Numbered from the stretch's first letter, positions 15,757-23,833 are shown. The stretch is 64,000 nucleotides of DNA from Defluviitalea saccharophila (GCF_038396635.1 NZ_CP121687.1:1984001-2048000); one strand, 5' to 3'. The notes: generated by a model from the sequence alone, not told the origin. A program made the numbers and translations.

Positions 15757-17496
15757 ATGATGGAATTTATGGAAAAATACAATCAGTGGTTAGCAGATGA
15801 CTACTTTGATGAAGAAACCAAAAAAGAATTAAAAGATATATCTGGTGATGAAAAAGAAATTCAAGAAAGATTCTATAAAGAATTAGAATTCGGAACCGGA
15901 GGCTTAAGGGGAATCATCGGTGCAGGAACCAACCGAATGAATAAGTATTCCGTAAGAAAAGCCACCCAAGGCCTTGCCAATTATATCTTATTAGAAGATG
16001 CTGAAAAGAATAAAGAAAAAGGTGTTGTTATAGCATACGATTCAAGACGCTGTTCTAAGGAATTTGCTTTTGAAGCAGCTATGGTGCTCAATGGAAACGG
16101 TATAAAAACCTATGTGTTCGAAGAACTTGCGCCAACACCAGAACTTTCCTTTGCTGTTAGACATTTAGGCTGTGCAGCAGGAATTGTAATTACTGCAAGC
16201 CATAATCCAAAAGAATATAACGGATACAAGGTATATGGCAGTGATGGGGCACAGGTTCCACCACCTTACGATGAAGAAATTATCGATGAAGTTCAAAAGA
16301 TCACCGATTTTAGACAAGTTAAAATAATGGACAATGATGCAGCAAGAGAAGCAGGACTTCTTGAAATTATTGGAGAAGCAGTACACGATGCCTACATAAA
16401 AGAAGTAAAAGCACAAAGCATCAATGGGGATGTTGTTAAAAAGGTAGCCGATGATTTCACTATCGTGTATACACCTCTTCATGGAACGGGTAATAAACCG
16501 GTTATGAGAGTTTTAAAAGAAATAGGGTTTAAAAATGTGATCATTGTACCAGAACAGCAAAATCCAGACCCTGAGTTCTCAACTGTATCCTATCCTAATC
16601 CGGAAGATCCTAAGGCATTTAGCCTGGCGATAAAGCTTGCAAAAGAACATAATGCAGATATCATTATAGGCACAGACCCAGACGCAGACAGAGTGGGTGT
16701 TTTGGTAAGAGATGAAAAGGGAGAATACAATGTTTTAACCGGAAATATGACAGGGGTACTTTTGACAGAGTACTTATTATCTGCTAAAAAAGCAAAGGGA
16801 ACCCTTCCTAAAAACGGAGCTCTTATTAAAACCATCGTAACAACAGAAATGGTACGAGCTGTTGCTAAAGAATATGATGTGACTTTATTAGAAGTATTAA
16901 CTGGTTTCAAATTCATAGGAGAAAAGATCAAAGAATTTGAACAAACTGGAGAACATGAGTATCTATTCGGATTTGAAGAAAGTTACGGATATCTCGCAGG
17001 AACCTATGCAAGGGACAAGGATGCGGTCGTTGCAGCGATGCTGGCATGTGAACTGGCAGCCGTTTATAAAGATAAAGGCATGACTTTATATGAAGGCTTG
17101 CAGGCATTATATGAAAAATACGGCTATTATAAAGAAGGCTTAGAGTCCATCACCTTAAAGGGAATAGAAGGACTTGAAAAGATTCAGTCCATCATGACCG
17201 CTTTAAGAAATGATCCGCCAAAAGAATTTGCCGGACTTCAGGTATTAGAATTAAGAGACTATGAAGAACAAATGGCAAAGAACCTGATTACCAATCAAGA
17301 AGCAAAGATTCATCTTCCAAAATCCAATGTATTGTATTTTGTTCTTGAAAACAATGCATGGTTCTGTGTAAGACCATCCGGTACAGAGCCAAAGGTTAAG
17401 TTCTACTTTGGTGTTAAAGGAAAAGATGAAGAGGATGCAAAAGCAATACTTTCTAACTTAAAAGAAGACGTAATGGAAAAAGTAAAACAAATATAA
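15757..17496 (+). CDS. pgcA: Phosphoglucomutase/phosphomannomutase (PgcA-type alpha-D-phosphohexomutase)
   Basis: A 579-residue cytoplasmic enzyme, the usual length of the Gram-positive PgcA group that interconverts glucose 1- and 6-phosphate for cell-wall polymer and UDP-glucose synthesis. All four family loops are visible: the phosphoserine loop TASHNPKEYNG (about residue 146), the metal loop GTDPDADRVG (about 308), the sugar loop GFEESYGYL (about 407) and the phosphate loop RPSGTEPKVK (about 541). The GGGGGG ribosome site at 15747-15752 serves the ATG at 15757 or the adjacent one at 15760. GalU, which uses the product, is encoded at 36361. The symbol follows B. subtilis; orthology is inferred. 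Confidence 0.92.
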   Translation: MMEFMEKYNQWLADDYFDEETKKELKDISGDEKEIQERFYKELEFGTGGLRGIIGAGTNRMNKYSVRKATQGLANYILLEDAEKNKEKGVVIAYDSRRCSKEFAFEAAMVLNGNGIKTYVFEELAPTPELSFAVRHLGCAAGIVITASHNPKEYNGYKVYGSDGAQVPPPYDEEIIDEVQKITDFRQVKIMDNDAAREAGLLEIIGEAVHDAYIKEVKAQSINGDVVKKVADDFTIVYTPLHGTGNKPVMRVLKEIGFKNVIIVPEQQNPDPEFSTVSYPNPEDPKAFSLAIKLAKEHNADIIIGTDPDADRVGVLVRDEKGEYNVLTGNMTGVLLTEYLLSAKKAKGTLPKNGALIKTIVTTEMVRAVAKEYDVTLLEVLTGFKFIGEKIKEFEQTGEHEYLFGFEESYGYLAGTYARDKDAVVAAMLACELAAVYKDKGMTLYEGLQALYEKYGYYKEGLESITLKGIEGLEKIQSIMTALRNDPPKEFAGLQVLELRDYEEQMAKNLITNQEAKIHLPKSNVLYFVLENNAWFCVRPSGTEPKVKFYFGVKGKDEEDAKAILSNLKEDVMEKVKQI

Positions 17497-17508
17497 CAAA
17501 TACAACAA

Positions 17509-17537
17509 TGGGGTTGCCTTTTTTGGCATCCCTTTTT
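17509..17537 (+). terminator. Intrinsic terminator after phosphoglucomutase
   Basis: The stem GGGTTGCC / GGCATCCC, with one mismatch, is followed by six T residues. Repeat copy B begins in this T-tract. Confidence 0.8.
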
Positions 17538-17575
17538 TATTGCATACTCGCGCATATTGTATTTTATAAAATCCT
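17532..17575 (+). repeat. Terminator-abutting repeat, copy B (short remnant)
   Basis: After the terminator T-tract the sequence reads TATTGCATACTCGCGCATATTGTATTTT. This fuses the left start (TTGCAT) to the central part (ACTCGCGCATA-TGTATTTT) seen in copies C-E, as if the first hairpin had been deleted. Nothing recognisable follows up to the antiporter gene. Confidence 0.55.
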
Positions 17576-17683
17576 CTTGCATATTTAAAACTTTGTGCTA
17601 GAATATTATCTTGGTTCTCGCAAATAATATAACTGTATATTACATACAGAGGATATAGATATTTTATTACTTTAAGGGGTGAC

Positions 17684-18826
17684 ATGATGTCCACTCATTT
17701 TTTACTGGATATTGCTATTATCTTATTATTTACAAAAATTTTTGGATTAATTACTAAACGTTTTAGTATGCCTCAGGTGCTCGGAGCACTTTTAGCAGGG
17801 CTTATACTTGGACCGGCAGGAATTGATCTTTTGCATGAAACAGAGTTTCTTTCTTCCGTTGCAGAACTGGGCGTTATTGTACTCATGTTTTCTGCGGGAC
17901 TGGAAACCGATTTGAAAGAATTAAGAAAAAGCGGGAAGGCTTCCTTAATTATTGCAATCATTGGTGTTATAGTACCTTTACTAGGAGGAGCTCTCGTTTC
18001 TTTTATATTTAATAAGAATATACTTCAAGACATATTCATTGGGGTTATTTTAACGGCGACATCCGTAAGCATTACCGTTGAAACCCTTCAAGAGATGGGA
18101 AAACTAAAAACAGAATCCGGAACAGCTATCCTGGGAGCTGCTGTTATTGACGATATATTAGGTATTATCGCTTTGACTTTAGTAACCAGTACAGCTACTC
18201 CCAATGCGCCTAATATCTTTATTGTACTGTTAAAAATCTTAGGATTTTTTGCTGTTTGTATTGTAGCAGGACTTCTGTTTTATTATCTTTTTCAATGGCT
18301 TAGCCAACATGAAGGCAAAAAAAGAAGAATTCCTATATTTAGTCTTGCCTTCTGCTTGGTCTTGTCTTATCTAGCAGAAGAATTTGGTGTAGCAGATATT
18401 ACAGGGGCGTATATCGCAGGTTTAATTTTGTGTAACACCCTTCAAGCCCATTATATAGGAAGAAGAGTGGAAATTATTTCATATATGTTTTTATCTCCGA
18501 TCTTTTTTGCAAGCATAGGGATTAAAACTTCCATAATGGGGATGGATGGAAGAATTATTCTATTTACAGTATTAATTGTTGCAGTTGCTATTCTCACTAA
18601 AATAGTTGGTTGTGGCTTAGGAGCAAAATTATGCGGCTATACTTCAAAGGAGTCTTATAGAATTGGTGTGGGTATGATTTCAAGAGGTGAGGTTGCATTG
18701 ATTGTTGCCAATAAAGGAGCAGCCGTAGGATTGATGCAAGAGGCATTTTTTGCACCTATCATTATTATGGTGATTATTACAACTCTTGTTACCCCCATAT
18801 GGTTAAAATTTGCATATAGACATTAA
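17684..18826 (+). CDS. Cation:proton antiporter, CPA2 family (NapA/GerN-like)
   Basis: A 380-residue membrane protein with about eleven to twelve membrane segments. The paired acidic residues of the transport site appear in AAVIDDILGI (about residue 155), the DD form usually linked to electrogenic sodium or potassium/proton exchange. The later ISRGEVALIV segment matches the conserved Arg/Glu helix of the family. The opening ALLAGLILGPAGIDLL is also typical. There is no C-terminal TrkA-N domain, so it resembles NapA/GerN rather than KefB. Either ATG (17684 or 17687) is possible after AAGGGGTGA. GerN-type members act in spore germination in Bacillus; whether this one does cannot be told. Confidence 0.87.
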   Translation: MMSTHFLLDIAIILLFTKIFGLITKRFSMPQVLGALLAGLILGPAGIDLLHETEFLSSVAELGVIVLMFSAGLETDLKELRKSGKASLIIAIIGVIVPLLGGALVSFIFNKNILQDIFIGVILTATSVSITVETLQEMGKLKTESGTAILGAAVIDDILGIIALTLVTSTATPNAPNIFIVLLKILGFFAVCIVAGLLFYYLFQWLSQHEGKKRRIPIFSLAFCLVLSYLAEEFGVADITGAYIAGLILCNTLQAHYIGRRVEIISYMFLSPIFFASIGIKTSIMGMDGRIILFTVLIVAVAILTKIVGCGLGAKLCGYTSKESYRIGVGMISRGEVALIVANKGAAVGLMQEAFFAPIIIMVIITTLVTPIWLKFAYRH

Positions 18827-18852
18827 GAGGTCTAATTTTTTATCTAAAAGCT

Positions 18853-18880
18853 AATAGGCGGCCGTTGGCCGCCTATTTTT
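18853..18880 (+). terminator. Intrinsic terminator after the antiporter gene
   Basis: A perfect 11-bp GC-rich stem AATAGGCGGCC / GGCCGCCTATT with a 3-nt loop runs into six T residues shared with repeat copy C. Confidence 0.9.
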
Positions 18881-19020
18881 TGTTACATAGGAAATTCCAC
18901 CGGATTTCCTATGTAACAAAAAAGCCTCTGGGCAGGATGCGCACTCGCGCGTATTGTATTTTGTCGACTTTGCCGATCGCGCTCGGCGCGAGAGTTTCGC
19001 TTGCGAAACACTTTCTTGTA
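18876..19020 (+). repeat. Terminator-abutting multi-hairpin repeat, copy C (full length)
   Basis: About 145 bases containing four stem-loops in order. Hairpin I has a perfect 20-bp stem (18876-18895 with 18904-18923), including the T-tract of the upstream terminator and a matching A-tract. Hairpin II is ATGCGC/GCGTAT. Hairpin III is GCCGA/TCGGC. Hairpin IV is GTTTCGC/GCGAAAC followed by a T-rich end. Compared with D and E, hairpin I carries two compensatory pair changes and hairpin II one, which argues for selection on the folded form. It lies between the antiporter gene and yabG and contains no reading frame of note. Confidence 0.85.
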
Positions 19021-19078
19021 GCACAGATTCATGCCTTTACATAATATGGATTATGAGCTAAGTGAAGGGAGAATCCGT

Positions 19079-19912
19079 ATGTTAAAGGTGGGAGATATAG
19101 TCGTTAGAAAATCCTATGGCGGAGATATTTATTTTCGCGTAACAGAAATAAATCCTTATGGAATGGTAAAATTAGTAGGTTTAAGTTATAGAGTTTTGGC
19201 AGATGCCCCATGGCAGGACTTACAAAAGGTTTATTACGGTGCACCAAATCCATACAATGAAATGGCTTTATTGCAAGCAGAGAAAAATGTGAGAGCGATT
19301 TTAAAAAAAAGATTATCAGAAGAAACTCAAAAGGTTGCAAGGGGCGAATCTATTTTAAAAAAGCCCGGGAAGGTTCTTCATTTAGATGGAGACCCAGAGT
19401 ATTTAAAAATTTGCTTAAAATATTACGGGGAGCTAAAGATTGACGTCATTGGGAAAACTTTGGAGGAACGGGAACATCCGATCCAGGTTTTATCCCTTTT
19501 ACAGGAGCATAGACCGGATATATTGGTCATCACAGGGCATGATTCCATATCCAAGGGAGCAGAAGACTATAAAGATATCAACAATTATAGAAACTCCAGG
19601 TTTTTTGTTGAGGCAGTTAAGAAAGCAAGGGAATATGAACCGAATATGGATCAATTGGTAATTTTTGCAGGGGCTTGTCAATCGAATTATGAAGCTTTAA
19701 TTGAAGCGGGTGCAAATTTTGCCAGTTCCCCTGAAAGAGTTATGATTCATGCCCTGGATCCGGTATTCATTTGTGAAAAAGTAGCTTATACCTCCATGGC
19801 TACTATTCTTTCGATCAATGAAATCATAGAAAATACTATCACCGGAATTAAGGGCATTGGAGGATTTCAGACAAGGGGCAAGTATAGAGAAGGAGCACCA
19901 AGTATTATGTAG
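19079..19912 (+). CDS. yabG: Sporulation-specific protease YabG
   Basis: A 277-residue protein matching the YabG family, a peptidase that processes spore coat proteins during late sporulation. The opening MLKVGDIVVRKSYGGDIYFRV is the family N-terminus. The central part has LHLDGDPEYLKICLKYY and ILVITGHDSISKG, and the C-terminal half has VIFAGACQSNYEALIEAGANFASSPERV, with the conserved His and Cys expected for the active site. The start at 19079 is chosen for its AGGGAGA site and because it aligns with the family start; an ATG 48 bases earlier lacks a site. It is next to veg, sipL and ispE as in other Firmicutes. No clear terminator follows it. Confidence 0.93.
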   Translation: MLKVGDIVVRKSYGGDIYFRVTEINPYGMVKLVGLSYRVLADAPWQDLQKVYYGAPNPYNEMALLQAEKNVRAILKKRLSEETQKVARGESILKKPGKVLHLDGDPEYLKICLKYYGELKIDVIGKTLEEREHPIQVLSLLQEHRPDILVITGHDSISKGAEDYKDINNYRNSRFFVEAVKKAREYEPNMDQLVIFAGACQSNYEALIEAGANFASSPERVMIHALDPVFICEKVAYTSMATILSINEIIENTITGIKGIGGFQTRGKYREGAPSIM

Positions 19913-19953
19913 TTTTTTGAAAGTTTTTTAGTTTGATTTTTTTAGCAAATCTA

Positions 19954-19983
19954 TTGACATACTATCAATAATTTTGATATAAT
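19954..19983 (+). promoter_or_regulatory. First sigma-A promoter upstream of veg
   Basis: A perfect TTGACA at 19954-19959 and a perfect TATAAT at 19978-19983 are separated by 18 bases. Confidence 0.8.
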
Positions 19984-19993
19984 CAAAAATTTA

Positions 19994-20022
19994 TTGACAT
20001 TACGACTAACTTGTGATACACT
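19994..20022 (+). promoter_or_regulatory. Second sigma-A promoter upstream of veg
   Basis: TTGACA at 19994-19999 and TACACT at 20017-20022 are separated by 17 bases, and TGA just before the -10 makes it an extended -10. It lies 40 bases downstream of the first promoter. Confidence 0.75.
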
Positions 20023-20053
20023 AGGATAAGTGACATAGGATGAGGTGATGTAA

Positions 20054-20329
20054 GTGATAATTCGGCAGGATCTTTCCCAAATTCGAAGAGATATCGAAGG
20101 GTGTGTAGGTAATAAGGTAAAACTTAAGACTAACAAAGGAAGGCGCAAAACCGTCATCAATGAAGGCATACTAGAAGATGCTTATTCCAGTGTTTTTGTA
20201 GTTAAAGTTAAAAATACATTTGAAAATACCTTCAGAAGAGTTTCTTACAGTTACACGGATATTCTAACTCAAACAGTCGAACTTTCTTTTTATAATGAAG
20301 GGGATCAGGAACAAAGTCAACTTATGTGA
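20054..20329 (+). CDS. veg: Veg protein
   Basis: A 91-residue basic protein that matches Veg: RRDIEGCVGNKVKLKTNKGRRKT followed by GILEDAYSSVFVVKV, an SH3-like small barrel. In B. subtilis Veg is abundant in growing cells and stimulates biofilm matrix gene expression; the mechanism is not settled. The start is a GTG with GAGGTGATG just upstream. Two strong sigma-A promoters precede it. It sits between yabG and the sipL-like gene, the conserved order. A stem GAACAAAGTCA / TGATTTTGTTC overlapping the stop codon and followed by eight T residues terminates it. Confidence 0.93.
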   Translation: MIIRQDLSQIRRDIEGCVGNKVKLKTNKGRRKTVINEGILEDAYSSVFVVKVKNTFENTFRRVSYSYTDILTQTVELSFYNEGDQEQSQLM

Positions 20330-20345
20330 TTTTGTTCTTTTTTTT
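20309..20345 (+). terminator. Intrinsic terminator overlapping the end of veg
   Basis: An 11-bp stem (20309-20319 with 20327-20337, one G-U pair) is followed by eight T residues. The stop codon of veg lies inside the hairpin. Confidence 0.85.
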
Positions 20346-20355
20346 ATTTTTCTAG

Positions 20356-20385
20356 TCATAAATGCCTTAGGATCACTCATACATT
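20356..20385 (+). promoter_or_regulatory. Sigma-E-like promoter for the sipL-like gene
   Basis: CATACATT at 20378-20385 matches the sigma-E -10 consensus CATACAHT fully. TCATAAA at 20356-20362 matches five of seven bases of the -35 consensus KMATATT, with a 15-base spacer. SipL in Clostridioides difficile is made in the mother cell under sigma-E, which fits. The assignment is by consensus matching only. Confidence 0.6.
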
Positions 20386-20411
20386 TTATATAGACAAAGG
20401 TCCTAAGGAGG
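20365..20411 (+). promoter_or_regulatory. Inverted repeat covering the sipL ribosome-binding site
   Basis: CCTTAGGATC (20365-20374) can pair with GGTCCTAAGG (20399-20408), which overlaps the Shine-Dalgarno AAGGAGG (20405-20411). The left arm lies upstream of the expected sigma-E transcription start at about 20392, so only longer read-through RNA would contain both arms. Confidence 0.45.
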
Positions 20412-20418
20412 TAAATTT

Positions 20419-21993
20419 ATGTCATTAGAACTAATAAAAGAAACCATAGAATTTGATCAGCCTGTCCGCAGGGAAACTACGCAGGTTATTGTAGAAGAAG
20501 ACCTTATTGTACCCGATATTAAACCGGATATAGCTAAAGTTTTAAAAGTTGATGGGAAAATTGAGCTGGAACAAGTGGAAATTTCTGCAGATAGACTTAA
20601 CTTTAAAGGACAAATTAAGATTTATGTACTCTATGCTGCAGATGGCTCGGATAGGTTGGTACATAGTATGGCGGGAACATTGACTCTGGATGATTTTATT
20701 AATGTGGACGGAATCAAAAAAGATATGCTGTATACTATGGAATATGATTTAGAACATCTGGACTACACATGGATCAACAGCAGAAAATTAAATGTTAAAG
20801 CCATCGTTTCAGTTGGAGCAAAAGTATCGGAAAAAAGAAAGAGCGAGATTATAGTCAATGCCAATAGTCCGCTGCCTATTCAGCTTCAGATGCAGCCTTT
20901 TACGTTTTATCGAACAGCAGCGACCAATCAGGACAAAATGATTATAAAAGATGAACTTATGGTGCCTGCAGGAAAGCCTAATATTCAGGAAGTTTTAAAA
21001 ACCGATATAAGAATTTGCAATAAAGAATCTAAGGTAGGAGACGGAGTCGTTTCTGTAAAAGGAAATCTTAATATCCGGACGCTTTACGCAGGGGCTATGG
21101 CAGAAAATGAAATGGATTATATGGAACATCAAATCCCCTTTAACGGAACCATAGAATGTCCCGGAGCAGAAGAAGGCATGCATTGTAATACGGACATCAA
21201 GATATTAAACCAATACATTCAAATCCGTCCGGATTTAGACGGTGAAGAAAGAGTTTTAGAAATAGAAGCTGTTTTACTCGTTCATATCAAAATCATTTCC
21301 ATGGAAGAAATACAAATTATTGACGATGCCTATTGCCCGGGTAAAGAAATAAAGCTGAAGAAAGAAAGGATTCCTTATCAAAAGCTTTTAAATAAAAAGC
21401 GAGACAGCGTTACTCTTAAAGAGGTACTAAACCTGGATGCCAATGCTCCAAACCTTGCCTATGTTTATAATATACAGGCTAAACCCCATGTAGAAGAAGT
21501 ACGTCTTTTAGATGATAAGATGATGGTAGAGGGTAGTGCCGATATCAAGCTAACTTATATTACAGAGGATAAGGAAAATCCTATTTATGTTTACGACGGA
21601 ATTATGCCTTTTAGACACAGCATAGACTTAAAGGGTGTTTCCATAGATAAAAAGGCAGATGTGAGAGTCGATGTGGATGATATTTCATGCAATACCAACT
21701 CCGTAAGAGATGTTGAAGTTAAACTGACACTTCAATTGGATGTGGAAGTTATGGATGAACAAGAAATAGATATCATCATGGATATGATTGAACAGGATAT
21801 TGATCCGGAAGTTCTTATGAACATGCCCAGTTTAATCATTTATATTGTACAAAATGGGGATACTTTATGGAAGATTGCAAAGAAATATAATGCCACCATT
21901 GAAGAATTAACAACTATTAATGATATTGAAAATCCTGAAAAATTATATCCGGGGCAAAAACTTCTTATCATTAAAAAAGTATTAACCGTATAG
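20419..21993 (+). CDS. sipL: SPOCS (DUF3794) and LysM protein, SipL-like spore coat morphogenetic protein
   Basis: A 524-residue protein with several DUF3794/SPOCS repeats (recognisable starts such as KDELMVPAGKPNIQEVLK at about residue 175 and LKEVLNLDANAPNLAYVYN at about 333). It ends in one LysM domain (residues about 472-519: YIVQNGDTLWKIAKKYNATI...LYPGQKLLII). The length, architecture and position next to yabG and veg match SipL of Clostridioides difficile, which binds SpoIVA and is needed for coat assembly around the forespore. LysM binds peptidoglycan-type glycans. GGAGG lies 7 bases before the ATG, and a sigma-E-like promoter precedes it. Other SPOCS-LysM paralogs exist in Clostridia, so orthology is likely but not proven. 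Confidence 0.85.
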   Translation: MSLELIKETIEFDQPVRRETTQVIVEEDLIVPDIKPDIAKVLKVDGKIELEQVEISADRLNFKGQIKIYVLYAADGSDRLVHSMAGTLTLDDFINVDGIKKDMLYTMEYDLEHLDYTWINSRKLNVKAIVSVGAKVSEKRKSEIIVNANSPLPIQLQMQPFTFYRTAATNQDKMIIKDELMVPAGKPNIQEVLKTDIRICNKESKVGDGVVSVKGNLNIRTLYAGAMAENEMDYMEHQIPFNGTIECPGAEEGMHCNTDIKILNQYIQIRPDLDGEERVLEIEAVLLVHIKIISMEEIQIIDDAYCPGKEIKLKKERIPYQKLLNKKRDSVTLKEVLNLDANAPNLAYVYNIQAKPHVEEVRLLDDKMMVEGSADIKLTYITEDKENPIYVYDGIMPFRHSIDLKGVSIDKKADVRVDVDDISCNTNSVRDVEVKLTLQLDVEVMDEQEIDIIMDMIEQDIDPEVLMNMPSLIIYIVQNGDTLWKIAKKYNATIEELTTINDIENPEKLYPGQKLLIIKKVLTV

Positions 21994-22016
21994 GGCTTGC
22001 ACAGCAAGCCTTTTTT
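21994..22016 (+). terminator. Intrinsic terminator after sipL
   Basis: A perfect 7-bp stem GGCTTGC / GCAAGCC with a 3-nt loop is followed by six T residues, which run into repeat copy D. Confidence 0.88.
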
Positions 22017-22152
22017 AATTGCATAGGAAATTCCTCCAGATTTCCTATGCAATAAAAAAAACTACAGGCAGAATGCACACTCGCGCATACTGTATCTTGT
22101 AGGATTTGCCGACCGCGCTCGGCGCGAGAGTTTCGCAAGCGAAACTCTTTCT
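22011..22152 (+). repeat. Terminator-abutting multi-hairpin repeat, copy D (full length)
   Basis: It has the same layout as copy C. Hairpin I has TTGCATAGGAAAT/ATTTCCTATGCAA arms, extended outward by T/A tracts with one mismatch. Hairpin II is ATGC/GCAT. Hairpin III is GCCGA/TCGGC. Hairpin IV is GAGTTTCGC/GCGAAACTC with the shortest loop (AA), followed by a T-rich end. It lies between the sipL-like gene and the ispE promoter, which starts 16 bases downstream. Confidence 0.85.
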
Positions 22153-22168
22153 GGCGGGAGGATATTTG

Positions 22169-22198
22169 TTGACTTATATTTGGCATAATGTATATAAT
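22169..22198 (+). promoter_or_regulatory. Sigma-A-type promoter for ispE
   Basis: TTGACT at 22169-22174 and a perfect TATAAT at 22193-22198 are separated by 18 bases, 45 bases before the start codon. Confidence 0.7.
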
Positions 22199-22243
22199 AT
22201 AAAGTATACAAAATTCGGACTGCAATGAATAGGGTGAATAACT

Positions 22244-23119
22244 ATGCATGAAATTGAGTTGAAGGCGCGGGCAAAAATTAATTTAACCCTTGATGTTATA
22301 GGTAAAAGGTCTGATGGATATCATAATGTAGAGATGATCATGCAAACCATCAACCTATATGATCAGATTACGATTAGAAAGATGAGAGCCCCAGGGATTA
22401 AGTTAAAAACGGATTTAAAATGGCTTCCGGAAGATGAAAGAAATTTAGCATATAAAGCAGCAAAACTAATCGTTGAAACATATAACATAGATCAAGGCAT
22501 TTTAATTGAGCTTAAAAAAAGAATACCTGTTGCAGCAGGGCTTGCGGGTGGAAGTTCGGATGCGGCTGCAGTTTTTGTAGGTCTTAATACAATGTTTGAT
22601 TTGAATCTTCAAAAAAATGAGTTGATGGATTTAGGAGTGAAACTGGGAGCAGATATTCCGTACTGTATTTTGACGGGAACCGCCCTGGCTCAGGGGATAG
22701 GAGACAAACTGACAAAACTTCCGCCAATGCCTTTTTGCCATGTAGTGATTGCAAAGCCTCCAATTAGCGTGTCTACTGCCCATGTTTATAAAAGTCTTAA
22801 CTTAGAAGAAATATCTTTTCACCCCAATACCCAGGATGTTATTGAAGGCATCAAAAAAGGTGATTTAAGACAAATTGCAAAAAATCTTGGAAATGTATTA
22901 GAAAGCGTAACAATAAAGGAACACCCTATTATTGAGGATATTAAGAACACTTTGGTAGAATACGGTGCTCTGGGAGCACTGATGAGCGGCAGCGGCCCTT
23001 CGGTTTTCGGACTTTTTGAAAGCAATAAAGAGGCCCAAGCTGCAGCCAAAGAACTTAGATTACATAGTAAAGCCAAGGATATTTTTGTCACCACTATATT
23101 TAATAGGGAGAGATTATAA
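22244..23119 (+). CDS. ispE: 4-diphosphocytidyl-2-C-methyl-D-erythritol kinase
   Basis: A 291-residue GHMP-family kinase of the non-mevalonate (MEP) isoprenoid pathway. It phosphorylates CDP-ME at the 2-hydroxyl. The N-terminal ARAKINLTLDVIGKRSDGYH is diagnostic, with the catalytic Lys and the substrate-contact DGYH. The ATP loop PVAAGLAGGSSDAAA is at about residues 93-107, and the third GHMP motif LMSGSGPSVFGL is near 245. The length is normal. A GGGTGAA site precedes the ATG. Its stop codon overlaps the ATG of the gntR gene by one base (TAATG), so the two are translationally coupled. Confidence 0.95.
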   Translation: MHEIELKARAKINLTLDVIGKRSDGYHNVEMIMQTINLYDQITIRKMRAPGIKLKTDLKWLPEDERNLAYKAAKLIVETYNIDQGILIELKKRIPVAAGLAGGSSDAAAVFVGLNTMFDLNLQKNELMDLGVKLGADIPYCILTGTALAQGIGDKLTKLPPMPFCHVVIAKPPISVSTAHVYKSLNLEEISFHPNTQDVIEGIKKGDLRQIAKNLGNVLESVTIKEHPIIEDIKNTLVEYGALGALMSGSGPSVFGLFESNKEAQAAAKELRLHSKAKDIFVTTIFNRERL

Positions 23120-23802
23120 TGGACAAAGACACACTGAACGTAAACTTAAACGATTATCTTCCCCTGAGGGATGTTGTATTTAACGCTCTTAGAAAAGCAA
23201 TTCTGTCCGGAGACTTAAAGCCGGGAGAAAGATTGATGGAAAAGCAGCTGGCAGAAAAGATGGGGGTTAGCAGGACTCCTGTCAGAGAAGCCATAAGGAA
23301 GTTGGAATTAGAGGGCTTTGTAGTCATGGTTCCCAGAAAAGGAGCACAGGTTGCCGAGATTACAGAAAAGGATATTCAAGATGTTCTGGAAGTTAGAGGA
23401 GCCTTGGAAGAGTTGGCTGTTAAATTGGCCTGTAAAAACATGGATGACAAAGACTTACGCAGTTTAAAGCAAGTTATGAAGGAATTCTCCGAGGCGTCTA
23501 AACGAGATGATTTAGACGGGATGATTGAGAAAGATACAGAATTTCATGATATCATTTTTAGAGCCACTAAAAATGAAAAGCTTATTCAGATTGTAAACAA
23601 TCTAAGAGAACAAATTCATAGATACAGGGTAGCTTATTTAAAGAGTTTTGATGACTTTAAAGTGATTAATGAAGAACATGAACAAATTGTATTTGCTATT
23701 GAAAACAGGGACGCAACTTTGGGAGAAACAGTGGCGGCAAGACATATCAAGAATCAAGAAAAAGCAGTAATTCAATTTATAAGAAAAGGAACAGCGAAAT
23801 AA
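23119..23802 (+). CDS. GntR-family transcriptional regulator, FadR/FCD subgroup
   Basis: A 227-residue DNA-binding protein. The N-terminal winged helix (about residues 14-78) contains the GntR signature GDLKPGERLMEKQLAEKMGV and SRTPVREAIRKLELEG. The C-terminal FCD domain is all-helical, with the expected Asp and His residues of its metal or ligand pocket in EFHDIIFRAT and AARHIKN. FCD regulators usually sense small organic acids. The effector and targets are unknown. It is coupled to ispE by a TAATG overlap, an arrangement where the regulator probably has no direct link to isoprenoid synthesis. Confidence 0.9.
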   Translation: MDKDTLNVNLNDYLPLRDVVFNALRKAILSGDLKPGERLMEKQLAEKMGVSRTPVREAIRKLELEGFVVMVPRKGAQVAEITEKDIQDVLEVRGALEELAVKLACKNMDDKDLRSLKQVMKEFSEASKRDDLDGMIEKDTEFHDIIFRATKNEKLIQIVNNLREQIHRYRVAYLKSFDDFKVINEEHEQIVFAIENRDATLGETVAARHIKNQEKAVIQFIRKGTAK

Positions 23803-23833
23803 GGTCTTCAGGTATTACCTGAAGGCTTTTTTT
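23803..23833 (+). terminator. Intrinsic terminator after the gntR gene
   Basis: The stem CTTCAGGTA / TACCTGAAG is extended by G-C pairs and followed by seven T residues. Repeat copy E starts in these T residues. Confidence 0.88.

Noticed and set aside
15300-15782. 160-codon minus-strand open frame opposite the PEGA gene
   Set aside because: It lies antisense to a well-supported coding region and crosses the pgcA promoter; no ribosome site or recognisable domain.
19022-19049. Sigma-K promoter for yabG (CACA with CATAATATG)
   Set aside because: The spacer is 14 rather than 16-17 and the last -10 base does not fit.
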